Positions 30,601-38,600 of a stretch of DNA of 39,800 nt are shown one piece after another. Numbering within the stretch: position 1 is the stretch's first letter; every line of letters begins with the position of its first letter. The notes under the pieces are model-generated. The model searched no databases and had not been told where the DNA came from. It saw nothing but the letters and a program-made list of their open reading frames with translations. The translations under genes were made by a program, and so were the position numbers. The DNA comes from Verrucomicrobiota bacterium (GTDB taxonomy: Bacteria > Verrucomicrobiota > Verrucomicrobiia > Limisphaerales > CAIMTB01), in the NCBI GenBank assembly GCA_963205105.1, contig CAUJJW010000258.1:1-39800 (forward strand). Reading direction: 5' to 3'.

Positions 30601-32662
30601 TGCCATCAGCCTGACCGGCGACGACGCTCCCAACCGCCTGGATGCGTCGACATTCTCGGGCGTGGTTCGGCTCGATGGTGCGGGAGGCGACGACACCCTG
30701 ATCGGGGGCACGGGAACCAACCACCTGACGGGAGGGCCTGGGAACGACCAGATCGATGCTTCCCGCGGCCTCGACATCCTGACCGAAGAACGCGATGCGG
30801 ACTTCCTGCTGACCGCGACGTCGCTGGTGATTGCTGGGGAGACCGACACGTTCACGGGAACGGTGGAGCAAGCCCATCTGATCGGGGGCGACGGGGCCAA
30901 CCGCATGTCGGCGGAAGCCTTCAATGGGACCGTTACGCTGGAAGGGCGCGGGGGCGACGACACCCTGGTGGGCAGTTCCCAGGCGGACATTCTGGAAGGC
31001 GGCGCTGGCAACGATGCACTGGCAGGGTTGGGTGGGGATGACGTCTATCGCTTCGACGCCGACGAAGCCCTGGACCAGGACGTCCTGTTCGAGGTTTTGG
31101 GCGGCGGAACGGATTTGCTCGATTTCTCGGCGACCGAATCCCTGGGCGTGACTCTCTCTCTGGACCTGGCGACGACCCAGGGAGTCAACGCGAACCTGCG
31201 GATCCGGCTTTCGGGCACCGGCGTGTTTGAGCACGTGACCGGCACGCATCAGGACGACGTGCTGATCGGGAACGCCCAGGCCAACACGCTTCTGGGAATG
31301 GAAGGCAACGACCGGCTCCAAGGCGGAAGGGGCGAGGATCTTCTCGACGGCGGCGGCGGGGTGAATGCCTTCGGGCAACCGTTCCGCGACACGGTGGTGG
31401 AAGTGCGCAACGCGAACCTCGTGCTGTTGCCGGGCACGCTGAGCGTGGACGGACGGGTGGAAGACACGCTGATCGGCTTCGAGGCGGCGGAACTGACGGG
31501 TGGGGACGGAGACAACACGCTGGACGCCTCGGGCTTTGATGGCGACGTGCGGTTGGACGGGGCCGGGGGCCATGACACGCTTCGTGGAGGCGTGGGCAAC
31601 GACATCCTGGTCGCCGGCCCGGGCGACGACACGATGGCCGGCGGAGTGGGCGACGACACTTACACGTTCGATGCGGATACCGACCTGAACGGCGAGGTGG
31701 TGGATGACGCGGGAGGCATCGACTGGCTGGACTTCTCGGCGACCTCGGATCGGATCGTGGTGGTTTCCCTGGCGCCCACCTCGGCGCAGTCGGTGAACCC
31801 GAACGTGGCGCTGACCTTGGTGAATGGTTTGGCGATCGAGAACCTCCGGGGCGGGGATCGGAACGACCGACTGACGGGCAATGATTTGGGCAACACGCTG
31901 GTGGGCGGAGTCGGGAACGACCAGTTCGTGGGCGGGGCAGGGGATGACCATCTTGAAGGCGGTGAGGGCGACGACGAGTATTCCTTTGGCCTGGGGGCGG
32001 GTTCGCTGGGGACGGACATCGTGTGGGAAGAAGTGGGGTCGGGAGGTGTGGACACCCTGGAGTTCAACGGCGCGATCAGTGCGGGGGTGACGTTGAATCT
32101 GGGCGTGGGGCGGGTGCAGTCGGTGCATGCCAATCTCAGATTGTTCCTGGTGCGCGGGCATTCGGTAGAGAACGCGTTGGGAACCCGTTTCGCGGACACC
32201 ATCACGGGCAACTCGCTGGACAACCGGTTGGAAGGCCGGGGTGAGGATGACCTTCTGGCTGGCGGCCTGGGCAACGACACCTACGCCTTCGACGCCGACG
32301 CGGCGCTGGGCAGTGATGTCCTGGTGGAGGATTCCCTCGAAGGTGGGACTGACACCCTGGATTTTTCGGCCACCACTGCCGCAATCGGTACCTCAGGGAC
32401 GCCCTTCTCGCTGCAGATCGCCACGCCGCAGGTGGTGAATGCGTTTCTCACGCTGACCCTGACCGAAGCGGGGGCCTACGAGAATGCCGTGGGCGGCAGC
32501 GGCGCCAACTTCATCACCACACGATCCAGCATGCCCTCCGGGACTGTCCGAAGGGCGATGGCCCTGCGTGACTCCTGGAGCGAGATCGGTTCATCGACGC
32601 GATGGGAAGCGGATCCGCGATTCCCGGTCCGGCGGCTCAACATTTCTCTGAAGATCCCATGA
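15653..32662 (+). CDS. Giant LEPR-type exported protein: lipase, RTX, Calx-beta and SdrD-B domains
   Basis: The gene encodes 5,669 residues from GTG 15653; no in-frame ATG exists upstream and the exact start is uncertain. Residues 8-22 (QLEGLEARVLLSADG) match the LEPR-XLL N-terminal signature of giant surface proteins. Residues 97-230 are 39-residue tandem repeats. Residues 298-800 are an LCAT-like alpha/beta hydrolase: LHGIGGS, Ser433 in AHSTGG, Asp717 in GDGSVP, His758 or His760 in SHTHTG. Residues ~1075-3100 are a beta-rich stalk with recurring helical segments. Then follow an RTX array (~3170-3400), an SdrD-B domain (~3443-3560), about five Calx-beta domains (~3562-4210), SdrD/Cna-B-like domains (~4213-4310 and ~4395-4510), another Calx-beta (~4515-4620) and an RTX-rich C-terminus. 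It should be exported and calcium-stiffened, displaying a lipid- or ester-cleaving enzyme. The last RTX unit is cut short and replaced by an unrelated tail. It overlaps the next gene by ATGA. Confidence 0.9.
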   Translation: MVDQGLYQLEGLEARVLLSADGVNVLPVPDESGAGALTGSGASMPAVEMASPTDLRRMGEEQPSVLDDGERLESLGGIGEGAAGLEPATDSEAALSTAGEVPAATEAGSLGSQLFETELLTDLEAGIPGGETPPSTAGETPAATEAGYLGSQLFETELLTDLEAGIPGGETPPSTAGETPAATEAGSLGSQLFEAELLTDLEAGISGGETPPSTAGETPAATGVAATEARFLESGDENLPVGGLSLGEDSPVVESPEGVLSHAEILVGSLHAAQGPPDGGTGEAQAIPAPPAKVTPDRPILILHGIGGSFPSQADFEAWLVQRGFHPNRLLIDPLTTGYDDLIQSLINSGYTRNRDLFAANYDWRVTPGPVDGVVDGSIDNPDGSAITANQITDSVFEYGIDYIGYWISRAALSWAADHDDTLPAEVDVVAHSTGGLVIRAYLQSGAYGGSATVSSGRLANGLTVPAGTKAADGTPITTSLPLPRVHDLVTMGVPMRGAATPFQLAQNDWGADTSYVALGKVLSAAYTRHLAGVNLAGPAGTTIQGAVGGRGLSTVAFTEAYCPTLISLTGTYPLVFEDPSRRVPSLITEGGQKLPFNQSSHANRLVIDLNDGMDLLYGPEHLASDWSYTEGSEDPNPGRIHLPTNFINLLGGDLTVIYTAAYKTATSLTRRVGPSYPWEEGDFFVTPFTDFAANRAAPGETWYVSDQAQGKPGSGDGSVPLVSAVGLYLDRGSYPVHGDPNTHLRLKELTFAGSESHTHTGMLSSTKGIRAVLEALERSSDGFIVIGNQSYGTDLLFYLVDGYWNSPSQPGLAGQASQGTSPSVHSAPEPETVSFTTAQLGAIADGLLGLKAVALSGFAAGLATLEAQVALLGRSLGQGPLVLFSVLEVSFTGAASAIRALPNGSDAMDVMEALFRNGLVAAGGLANATTSALEFVIHFVRSQDSPSFLVLGQQATDLGVEFSTAPVLYLTDYFTMTARVHLDVSKPVSETFGLLDYVASQGIYYYGEAIAAAFSMGAGSPTSTTRGIVSIQASADQRLSDPSGDNRLTGAELEAAPIESISTVSGEGEVSAALPTTTADEKVVYARSSSPLGTEPDVYVGSLNFELIKDRLRELLDELAAIGDALEDPIVQTALQIPLPFLDDPNNNTLDELLTDDRYGFGLGEFFDLVDVLRDYCDEVDEPNLDGLVVRLIEALRLRLGDGAEGGLAQGPISIRGGFDVDSDAFALVVELGVEKTIETELTEEGFGPEASGLGLDLSIPVAASLGFESEVVLGMDLSGFLNNPSGGLAKTDVYLDFNWLRSTLNLSVPDIDAPVTLGFLTAGIVDGSAALTTTVNFTIHGGNPISLGQLEAVSATSLVSLTPAPLGTLTITLPLTAMVGGTDVAEGCSPMILIADSNVFDATSPTVTTSDFECLTDFCNITPMQVLGMLNGLADWLAQFRDSSVFDTTVPFTSGTTLGDLFDFSQAFVDRIYNQLVRREIVAGGASSESVANRGRLAFDAAFELQLDDLAAVGVAVKAADTALNASLEDLTTTFNAALTVAGLGASVEAVVGEGRKFALRLKPGATASRLKLTVPDPDGSSATPNTDAMVAEIGFAATQYNTETPNYDGIEDFADQLSEALAEGGVPLDVKLVWDTDLKEIRLEVAFEQTFVESRSFFFFSDQGLGPLAEATACGTFTITANVHAGFILGFDLNASVTPRIQTNPLIPPPSNGVLTRDARFTLKLDDDRHDITVPRDASNTSLADLVSDINARFTTGNGLKDRVIAVVSGNAIQLVVLDEDADGDRVLDAGEDLNGDGNLDSQLGVISSIQILGDDSDTAFTELGFMVGQIDRADVKGLFVDDVVLEGSATISATGLGASFRFGVFSIVMADGAAVGSASVNVSLQGPTGETRFLLGDLKLAAPDFGSILGVAPVLTGSIDITAPTITLEPDLIDLPATEQLRIYIPDIHFTDYNGAPYHPTTNNLGLFITLPTMGGLGNFSCLTFLNIVQALDSIADELEAMQGFGFLGQPIPLINLSIGDLLDSAGNFAELVEGLATADADTIATLEADLEAFFQVSDPRLITLSVDDFAPSPFAGGGATSRVTTVFNPSGGANAIVFSARTTGTTERGVKIEFVDDGRYTGITDDAAVEYDSINRTLRIFYHAGYTTAGKLVAIVNAATSQPFQAALDTATEAGTGTGTISVTALKFSLRYNLAYGNFLALDLGLDDLVELLPADDPARALLGGISNFVQLEGSANLNVTASADFLLEFGIDVSNPCLWVPFLYDTTSASLNASVRGTDIEFTASVGPLGVFVKDGTVTVDRDGDPNTTGDGEDARFAITIEDPDGDGRHYLRDGLSFVSDLAVQLEAGASAELPLFFPTETFPVGSNRDDNGDGHPDNELVIDIPSLPNLFNRTGVPVQITTPDLAGLLLNFNVCDLVANASVLLDGLDALLGMLQDGLQSEVLNRNLPLVGDGLAEAGDFIEQFREGLLADIRAKLESVGDPIDLVKQAFWNVLGKPGLNLLVDAAGNTIGSADDIDIECQSVDGEVVLLFNIRLSQTIALVDTQADPIDIDIGIPALGLEIDGNVQIEIGYSLNLLFGLSTSDGFFFDTNGADDVSPADDMELMVFFRVTVPGLSATGNLLFLQAQVSDESDGVDALGAPRLSTFFEGQFGVDVVDADGRLSFSEIVGGGFNLGKTLVVNLTAVAEVHLDLEISFGEDARFPRILAEFDLVWSWDPLEGTGSEDSDGELEFGFRNLQLDLGSFIAQFLGPILEQIQAVLEPAKPLIDLLTMELPLFSDLNGGPLTLLKLGENAGLIAPSTRLFIEAVDTVFELVQDTSVSATGGLVINIGSFDLLLDALGNIGAAGNLSDDEIDLTEETPETSSEGKFLGKLADIGFTFPFLKISELFKLFTGQPVSFVEFEMPLLEFEASIDFQIPIFPPLYIIFGGSIGARIDLTFGYDTLGLQKYFSSSDKDILDLFDGFYVKDLDDYGNEITELTLSGGLFAGAELDILVASAGVTGGIYADVLFDLRDPDEDGRVRLSEIVTNAQQGPLCIFDINGRIYVSLDAFLEVNLLIAKIDKEWNFGEITLLEFEIDCPEPELASFNTNGDGTETEAEVEAGQLVLHMGEFAALRLYGDTADGDEKFYVRALSPLADGEQSVEVRFNGIQQTYHGVKSILVKAGTGDDTVDLTGVAVAATVYGGSGDDLLKASRGGGTYYGDDGNDTITSEAANGEFAGIGDRFYGGSGNDTLLGWEGNDQLLGEDGQDELEGGLDNDTLSGGEGNDVLVGGNGRDTLNGDGGVDVLEGGDGNDTLAGGEGDDSLEGGDGDDELVGNLGNDTLSGGLGDDVLVGDDGTIVSGLKITGVSGAGNDTLSGGPGDDTLVGVGGNDALFGGNHVASGVTTVVTVAYRLVGSTLTAEPDGADFLDGGEGDDVLFADDAHSGMATSFAGAEVGDRVWLDVDEDGVQDAGEPGLGGVLVELFLSGGTASTARAYTDANGAFRFSGLAAGAYFLRVHAAAGTSFSARGSGESDVDSDILDADGDGTGESAVFELDAGESDLTLDAGIRGGTPTLSIGDASVEEGDVGVTFLNFTVSLSSPAAAVVTVVYRTGLDADTSTQDANPGIDYSSTEYTLVFLPGVLSLEVRVPVMGDLKDELNEVLLVTLTDAFLVTDALTIADAVGVGTIVDDDLAPRVTIADTSVHELNGTNDVQMAFTVTLSNPSWQTLRFDWRLLQATQPDGSPADDTATVGVDYVDATGTATFAEDATTRTFQVTIRGDDLDEYDERLLARLARTDATPLSGFEFADDTAMGTILDDNPLTPETTDDDPTPYVQVRTVGSGRVDEGHAGNRELKLEMSLDRPSGRPVSVTWNTNRGTALDAATLLEAADFAYAFETLTFEPGETRRSIAVYVIGDTTVETNEFFFVNLLSAVNGQIGTTATHPNHAVVTILNDESTDPGPWFVQFSDARYSVIEGGVATITLVRAGDTSQPLAVYWASGGTATAGVDYDDALNPDVAGGQRGLVRFGVGETLKTFTIATYDNTNTFGQSVYEGDETVLLHLANPTGGDVRGLITEARLTIVEDDAPPVITIGDAMSTGHFAMERLSDGSPGTLSFPVTVTGASEVDVTVRYTSISGTAVAEDDFITRTGVLTFAVATLNTPQIVTITTRNDSEVEAVEDLLVVLSDPTNATIGDDLLDSDASGGEDSHDRGYGVILDDDLGSLSGTVFLDWNGNGFLDGATDSGFSGVGITFTSVTSGTVYATSTSSDGSYLLNLPLDEYTVAVDETDLPEGAASTSWVVPMAYELADAVAVLDFGYEIPETPAVPTGSTGSGTTGNNDTVYGGSGSDQLEGGAGDDWLIGGHWLGPGCSCEGLGYDIDLTETLVGTTRTRIYVDPDSLPVPGTISGRVWIDSDGDNTELKPSPGNERGLEGVQVNLYDVGWTLIATAYTDGTGAYTFTQLAACDYQVHFLIPGGYALVAQGVGGSANNSDADALLGLTSAITVGEGATLANIDAGVRSLPAGRAPWNVSFGQGIYAVRETDGSAVITLLGDGASLSPVAVYFTANGTAVVDSDYLGARGTVRFGPGEAGKPFLVSILEDDVDEGYETVLLTLKNPTGGNVKGAQPSAVLLIFDNPCPDDDAISGGQGNDVLLGDFGWFTDAGAVVLLGGMGNDSLSGDAGDDVLEGEGGNDTLEGGTGNDTLNGGSENDLYVFDTDTILGTDTLGEGASPLGGADTLDFSTTGLSLSIDLASTSMTILNGTTTVLVLNFPADVLENVFGGSGNDVLRGNLLNNVLDGGTGDDVLEGRRGDDDLTGGEGNDLYLFDADIALGHDDIFEPASRDTDTIDFGETTGQAVSLNLSLTTSQVVAPTLTLTLNTAAPEQQIISVGGSLMVVQRQSLVVGFGTPVSSGIENLYGGRFAPGTGTQDRLTGNARDNVIWGREGNDFLDGGTSGYDTFLEERAGNWNLSSTTLTNAATGEADTFTPSTFDAISLTGDDAPNRLDASTFSGVVRLDGAGGDDTLIGGTGTNHLTGGPGNDQIDASRGLDILTEERDADFLLTATSLVIAGETDTFTGTVEQAHLIGGDGANRMSAEAFNGTVTLEGRGGDDTLVGSSQADILEGGAGNDALAGLGGDDVYRFDADEALDQDVLFEVLGGGTDLLDFSATESLGVTLSLDLATTQGVNANLRIRLSGTGVFEHVTGTHQDDVLIGNAQANTLLGMEGNDRLQGGRGEDLLDGGGGVNAFGQPFRDTVVEVRNANLVLLPGTLSVDGRVEDTLIGFEAAELTGGDGDNTLDASGFDGDVRLDGAGGHDTLRGGVGNDILVAGPGDDTMAGGVGDDTYTFDADTDLNGEVVDDAGGIDWLDFSATSDRIVVVSLAPTSAQSVNPNVALTLVNGLAIENLRGGDRNDRLTGNDLGNTLVGGVGNDQFVGGAGDDHLEGGEGDDEYSFGLGAGSLGTDIVWEEVGSGGVDTLEFNGAISAGVTLNLGVGRVQSVHANLRLFLVRGHSVENALGTRFADTITGNSLDNRLEGRGEDDLLAGGLGNDTYAFDADAALGSDVLVEDSLEGGTDTLDFSATTAAIGTSGTPFSLQIATPQVVNAFLTLTLTEAGAYENAVGGSGANFITTRSSMPSGTVRRAMALRDSWSEIGSSTRWEADPRFPVRRLNISLKIP
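15941..16340 (+). repeat. 117-bp tandem repeat inside giant gene, palindrome-bearing
   Basis: Three full 117-bp units begin at 15941, 16058 and 16175, and a partial fourth begins at 16292. Each encodes 39 residues containing TAGETPAATEAG, LGSQLFETELLTDLEAG and IPGGETPPS. Every unit carries two short hairpins: GGCG-AGA-CGCC and GGGGGGCG-AGA-CGCCCCCC (for example around 16036-16054). These look like an intergenic GC-rich palindrome taken into the frame. Confidence 0.9.
25186..25830 (+). repeat. RTX calcium-binding repeat array in giant gene
   Basis: The encoded protein carries more than a dozen nonapeptides of the GGxGxDxLx type, for example GGSGDDLL, GGEGNDVLVGG and GGDGDDELVGN, interrupted once by a short insert around 25690-25740. 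Such arrays fold as calcium-filled beta-rolls outside the cell. Shorter blocks of the same repeat recur at about 28645-28720 and 29560-29760. Confidence 0.92.
29749..32520 (+). repeat. C-terminal alternating RTX-linked modules of giant gene
   Basis: Nine successive modules of two kinds are visible. Type A begins FDAD or similar, continues with DTLDFS, a QxV strand and ENxxGG, and ends in RTX nonapeptides. Type B begins LTEER or similar, then TGGDGxNxLDAS and LDGAGGDDTL. Type A units start near 29758, 30100, 31048, 31663, 31978 and 32281; type B units start near 30505, 30780 and 31396. The last type A unit stops at GGSGANFIT without its RTX tail. Confidence 0.75.
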
Positions 32663-35600
32663 ACCTGCAGTCTTCAAGCCTAGACCTAGCGCGTGACTCC
32701 GCCCCCGCAGCGGCCGTGCATCGGTGGCGCCTGCCAAGGTTGGTCCGAGGCCTCTGGCTCGGCGTCCTGGTTGGGTTCGTGCTGACCATGGTGAGTTCGA
32801 TGGCTGCCACGGTATCCTGGGTCGGTCCCACCACCGGAACCCACTCCTGGTTCAGCCCTTCCAACTGGCAAGACGGCCGGCTGCCGGGCGCCGGGGACGA
32901 TGTTCGGATTGAGGGTGAAGGTTTGAGTCTCGTGGTGCAGTTCATTGGTTCCACCACGGTTCGGTCCCTGGACCTTTCCTGCACCCTGCGCATCTCCACC
33001 GATGTCGGGAACAACTCCCTACTGACGGCGGCGGAATTCCTCCGGAACCGGGGCGCCATCCGACTGGAGAGTCCGCGGTCGGACCGCACGTCCGGGTTTG
33101 CGGTCACGGGCGCCACCGGCTTCGAGAATCTGGGCACGCTGTCGGTCATCGCCGAAGGCGGCGGTGGGCGTCGGATCAACGGCGGGATCGTGAATCGCGG
33201 CGGGTTGCTGGTGGAATCGGGAATCACGTTGGAGGTGGCGAATCGTGACCGCTTGTTTGAAGCCGTGGCAGGTCGGGTGGAGGCGCGCGGACCTTTGGTG
33301 ATTGAAGAAGGTCGGGTGACCATGACCGGGGGACAGTTGACGGGCGACGTGCGGGCCTACAACGCGGTGACTTCCGTCGCCTCGACCTGGACCACCCCCG
33401 GGGAACTCCGGCTCCTGGGGGCGACGAGTGTCTTGGTAGGCAATGCAAGTCCCACCATGACACTCCGACTCGACACGGACGTCGGAAACAATACGGCACT
33501 GACCACACGCACCGGCGCGGTGAACGTGGGGCGCATCGTCATGGGATCGGCCCGGAGCGATCGTGCCGTACGTCTCGACACCAGCGCAGGCCTGATCAAC
33601 CGCGCCTCGGGCGTTATCGAGGTGCTCCGTGATGGCGGTGGGGACCGATCCATCCAAGGATCCTGGGTAAACCAGGGTCGTCTGCTCAGCACGGAGACGT
33701 TCGTTCTCGTGACCGGGACCTACCAGGCTGACGGAGGCCGTGCCGACGGGGACGTTCGGTTTCTCAATGTGCGGGTGGTTCCCACCGGATCGACGCCGGC
33801 GCCCACCGAACTCCAATTGTTCGGCAACGGATCGGAATTGGTGGGGAACATTCCGACCAACCTGGTGCTGCGGGTGATCAGCGACATCGGAGCCCAGGGC
33901 GCGCTCCGGTTGTCGTCGAACATGATCAACCGAGGCATCCTCCGGCTGGAAAGCCTGCGAGGCGACCGCACCACGACCTTGCTGGCCAATGGAGGTGTGC
34001 TGGACAACCGGGGCCTGATCCAAGTGGTTTCCACCAACGACGGCGGACGCCAGTTGGTGGGCAGTCTCTTGAATCAGGGACGGGTGGTGGTCGAGCAGGG
34101 CATCGAATTGTTGGTGGACAACCGGCGCTCGGTGTTCTCCCAAAACTCCGGGAGTCTGGACGTGCGCGGCACACTGACCCTCACCGAGGGGCGGGTGAAC
34201 GTCCTGGGAGGAACGCTTGCCGGCGATATCCGGGTCTACAACGCCACCACGTTGGTCGCGTCGTCCCTGGAATCGCCATCCACGCTTCGGTTGTTGGGCG
34301 CCAGCAGCGCGCTGGTGGCCAACGCCAGTCCCGTTTCGACGCTGTCTCTCGATACGGATGTGGGGAATTTTACGACCCTGACTCCAATCGCCGGGGCGGT
34401 GAATGCGGGACGCATCGTCCTGGGCTCGTCCCGAAGCGATCGGACCAGCCGCTTGCAGCTGTCCGAGTCTTTCACCAATGCCCCCTCCGGCGTCCTGGAG
34501 GTGGTGCGGGGCGAGGGTGGTGAACGACAAATCAACGGAACGCTGGTCAACCAGGGACTTCTGCTGGCGACCAACCACCCCGTGATGGTGACGGGGATTC
34601 ATCAAATCGACGGCGGCAGGGTGGAAGGCGATGTGGCTTTTTTGAATGTGGGCATTCTTCCAACCCGATCCCCGGCGGAGGCCAATGAATTGAAGCTGTA
34701 CGGGGCGGGCAGCGAGTTGCTGGGCGATAACCTGGAGAATCTGATTCTGCGGGTGATCAGCGACGTGGGCGCCAACGCCTCGTTGATGTTCAACACCAAC
34801 CTGATCAACCGGGGCATCATCCGATTGGAGACGCTGCGATCCGACCGCTCCACCTCGCTGCGTGGGGCGGATGGCGTGGTGGTGAACGGCGAAGAAGGGG
34901 TGATTCAGGTCGCTGCTGCGAATGCCGGCGGACGGCAGATTCGCAGCGCGTTGCGCAATCGGGGGCTCATCACCCTGGAATACCCGCTGGAGGTGCTGGC
35001 GACTGGTGCCCAGCATCGCAACGAAGGCCGCCTGGCGTTGAATGACCACACTCTGTCAGTGAGTGGCGCCAGCTTCTTGAACGCCCAAGGTGGTCGCATC
35101 CTGGGTTCAGGAGCCATCGACGTCTCGGGGGTCGCCTTCTCCAACGCCGGGATTCTGTCGCCCGGCGCGTCTCCGGGGCGGGTCACCATCACGGGGAACT
35201 ACACCCACGCCGCCACGGGCGTTTTGGATGTGGAAGTCGCCAGCGTCGCAGGACCGGGCATCGGCCACGACATCGTCGAAGTCGTCCAGGGATCGGTCAC
35301 GCTTCAGGGGGGAACGCTTTCCACCCGAATGTTGGGGGCGTTTGTGCCGGATGCCGACGTGCGGTTTCGGATTCTGACCGCGGACCGTGGCGTGAGCGGA
35401 CGGTTCAGCCGAACCCCCAATCTCCAGGTACTGCCCAATCGTTACTTCCAGCCTGAATACCTGCCGAACGCCCTGGATTTGCGAACGCTGTCGGGGGTCA
35501 ACAGCACCTTGCCGCCCTCGATCGTGATTCAACCCGCGCCTCAGGAAGTGGCGGAACAGGGAACGGCGGTGTTCACGGTGAGCGTGAATGGGACGGGTCC

Positions 35601-38600
35601 CTTCACCTTCCAATGGCGGCGGAACGGGCAGGCGATTCCGGGCGCCACCAGCAGCACTCTGAGCCTGGCCCGGGTCCTGGCCGGTGACTTTGGCGACTAC
35701 GATGTCGTGGTCAGCAATGGGGCCGGCAGCACGACCAGCGAAACGGCGCGTTTGAACCAGAAGACCACCGGTGGCGGTGGCGGTGGCGACGAGACCAAGG
35801 ATTACGGGGACGCCCCGGACCAACCCTATCCCACCGTGCGCGCGAACAACGGAGCGGCGCAGGTGGTACGGCAGGGTTTCACCCTGGGCAGCGGGGTGGA
35901 CGCCGACAATGGGACCTTGCAGAACGCGGCGGCGACTGCGGATGGAGCGGACGAGGACGGGGTCATCTTCCTGGATCCGCTCATCCCAGGGAACACCGTG
36001 ACCATCCGCGTGCTGCATGCGCGTCCGGCCGGGCATCTCCCAGGACGGTTGTCGGCCTGGATCGACTGGGCACGGAACGACACATGGGCCGAGGTGGGTG
36101 ATTGGATCATCCGCAATCGGCCGTTGGTCGTTGGGAACAATGATTTCACGGTCACCGTTCCCGCCAATGCGGTGGTGGGCCAGACCTACGCCCGATTTCG
36201 GCTTTTTGTGGATCAGGACCAGGGATTCGCCGGAGACAGCGGCGAGGACGGTGAGGTGGAGGACTACCGGGTCGAGATCACCCGGACTGGCGGTGGAGGC
36301 GGCGGCGGCGAAAACAATGCCACCGAGGATTTTGGCGACGCTCCGGACATCTATCGGACGTTATTGGCCACCAACGGGGCGCGGCATGTGCGCATTCAAG
36401 GGCTCTCGTTGGGGCAGGTGATCGACCTGGAGACGAACGGGGTGCCCCATGTGCTGGCGATTGGCGATGACATCGCGGGCCAGCCGGACGATGAGGACGG
36501 GGTCACGGGGGCGCCCTTTTTTGTGCCAGGCGCCACACCCGAAATCTCCGTCACCGTGGTGGGTGTGGGCCGGGTGGACGCGTGGTTCGACTTCAACCGC
36601 AACGGCAATTTTGCGGAACCGGGAGAATGGGTGTTGATCGGTGAGCCGTTCAGTTCGGAGACCCGAACCTTCAAGGTGACGGTGCCGGCCAACGCGACCC
36701 CGGGACAGTCGTACGCTCGGTTCCGGCTGAGCCGGCAGGGGTTGAACAGCTGGTTCGGACCGGCTCCGGACGGCGAGGTCGAGGATTACACCTTCCTGAT
36801 TGTGGCGCCGCCGAAGGACTGGGGCGATGCGCCGGCGCGGTACCCGACGACGGAAGCCAAGGATGGCGCGCGTCACACGGTGGTCGATGCCTTCCACCTC
36901 GGCAAAAGCGTCGATGCGGAGAACGACGGTCAACCCAGTGCCAACGCCTCGGGTGACGACTCGGTTCCGGCGGCATCGTCGGATGACGAGGACGGCGTGG
37001 TGTTCACGACGCAGCTCTTCCCGGGGCAGGAAGCGGAAGTGCGCGTGGAGGCGTCCCAGGATGGGCGTTTGGACGCCTGGATTGATTTCGGTGATGACGG
37101 GGACTGGGGGGAGGCCGGGGATCGTCTGTTCACGAGCGAACGTCTGAGGCAGGGGCAGAATGTCCTGGTGTTCCAGGTTCCAGCGACAGCGAAGAGCGGT
37201 CCGACCTTTGCGCGGTTCCGGTTGAGCCGCTTCGGTCTGAACACGTACACGGGCGACGGCGGTGAAGGGGAAGTGGAAGACCACCGGGTGGTCATCGAGG
37301 AGGATACCGGATGTGAACTGGGGTGTACCGGGCGTGACTTCTGGTTCGCGTTTCCGGGCATGTATGCGCCCGACCCGGCGAGTCCGGCGACGCCGCGGTT
37401 GCGGGTCACGGGTGCGAACGGAACGACCGTCACGGTGTCGATTCCCGGTCTGAACACCAACCTGGTGGCCACGATCGCCAGTTCGGTGGCGACCATCACG
37501 TTGCCGGCGGCGGTGGATCTCGGCGGGTTGAACGACGGCGTGCTCAACCGCGGCATTCACGTGACAGCCACGGCGCCGGTCGGGGTGCAGGCGATCAGCC
37601 AGGCCGATCACACCAGCGATGGTTTCCTGGCGTTGCCGACCGAGGTTCTCACCGGGGAGTACGTCGTTGCGGCCTTCCCCAACACCCAGGTGGGGGTTCC
37701 GGAGATATCCGGGTCGCAATTCGCCGTGGTGGCGACGAAGACGAACACCTCGGTGGTCATCACTCCGAAGGTGGAAACCGGTCTTCGCATCGCGGGAGTG
37801 CCGTACACGATTGTCCTGACCAACATCGGCGACTGTTACCAGCTCCGGAACACGAACGATGCTCCCGCCGACCTGACCGGCACGGTGATCGAAGCCGATC
37901 AGCCCGTCGCCGTCCTGGGCGGTCATGTCTGCGCCAATGTGAATTCAGGCGGCCTGTTCTTCTGTGACTACCTGGTCGAACAGATGGTGCCGGTGGAACG
38001 GTTGGGGGCCGAATATTTCACCGCCCCGCTGCTCACCCGGACCGGGGGGGAATCCGTGCGTATCGTCGCGGCACGGAACGACACCCTGATCACGGTCAAC
38101 GGGATTCCGATGACCCTCACCAACCGCGGGGACGTGTTCGAGACCTTGCTCACCCAGCCGGGGCACATCACCGCCACCGAGCCGGTGCTGGTGCATCAGT
38201 TTGCTTCGAGTTCGGACCAGGACGGCGTGGTGAACTCGGATCCCTTCATGGTGACCGTTCCGGGACGCTCCCATTTCACGGCATCCCACGTCTTCGCCAC
38301 CGGCGGCACGAACTTCCTCACCCATCACCTGACGGTGGTGGCTCCGGCGTCGGTGACTTCCCTGACTCTGGACGGGACGGTGACCAACGTGCCATTCGCG
38401 GAAATTCCGGGCAGCGGATTCCGCTACGCCCGGCTCGGGGTGAACCAGGGCGTTCACACCCTGACCGCCACGGCCAACGTGGGGGTGATCGTGTACGGCT
38501 GGAGTGAATACATGTCCTATGGATGGCCCGCCTGCTTGTTCTTCGGGGACACCACCCCACCGCGCCTCACCTGCCGGACCAACGAAGTCACCCTCCAGAT

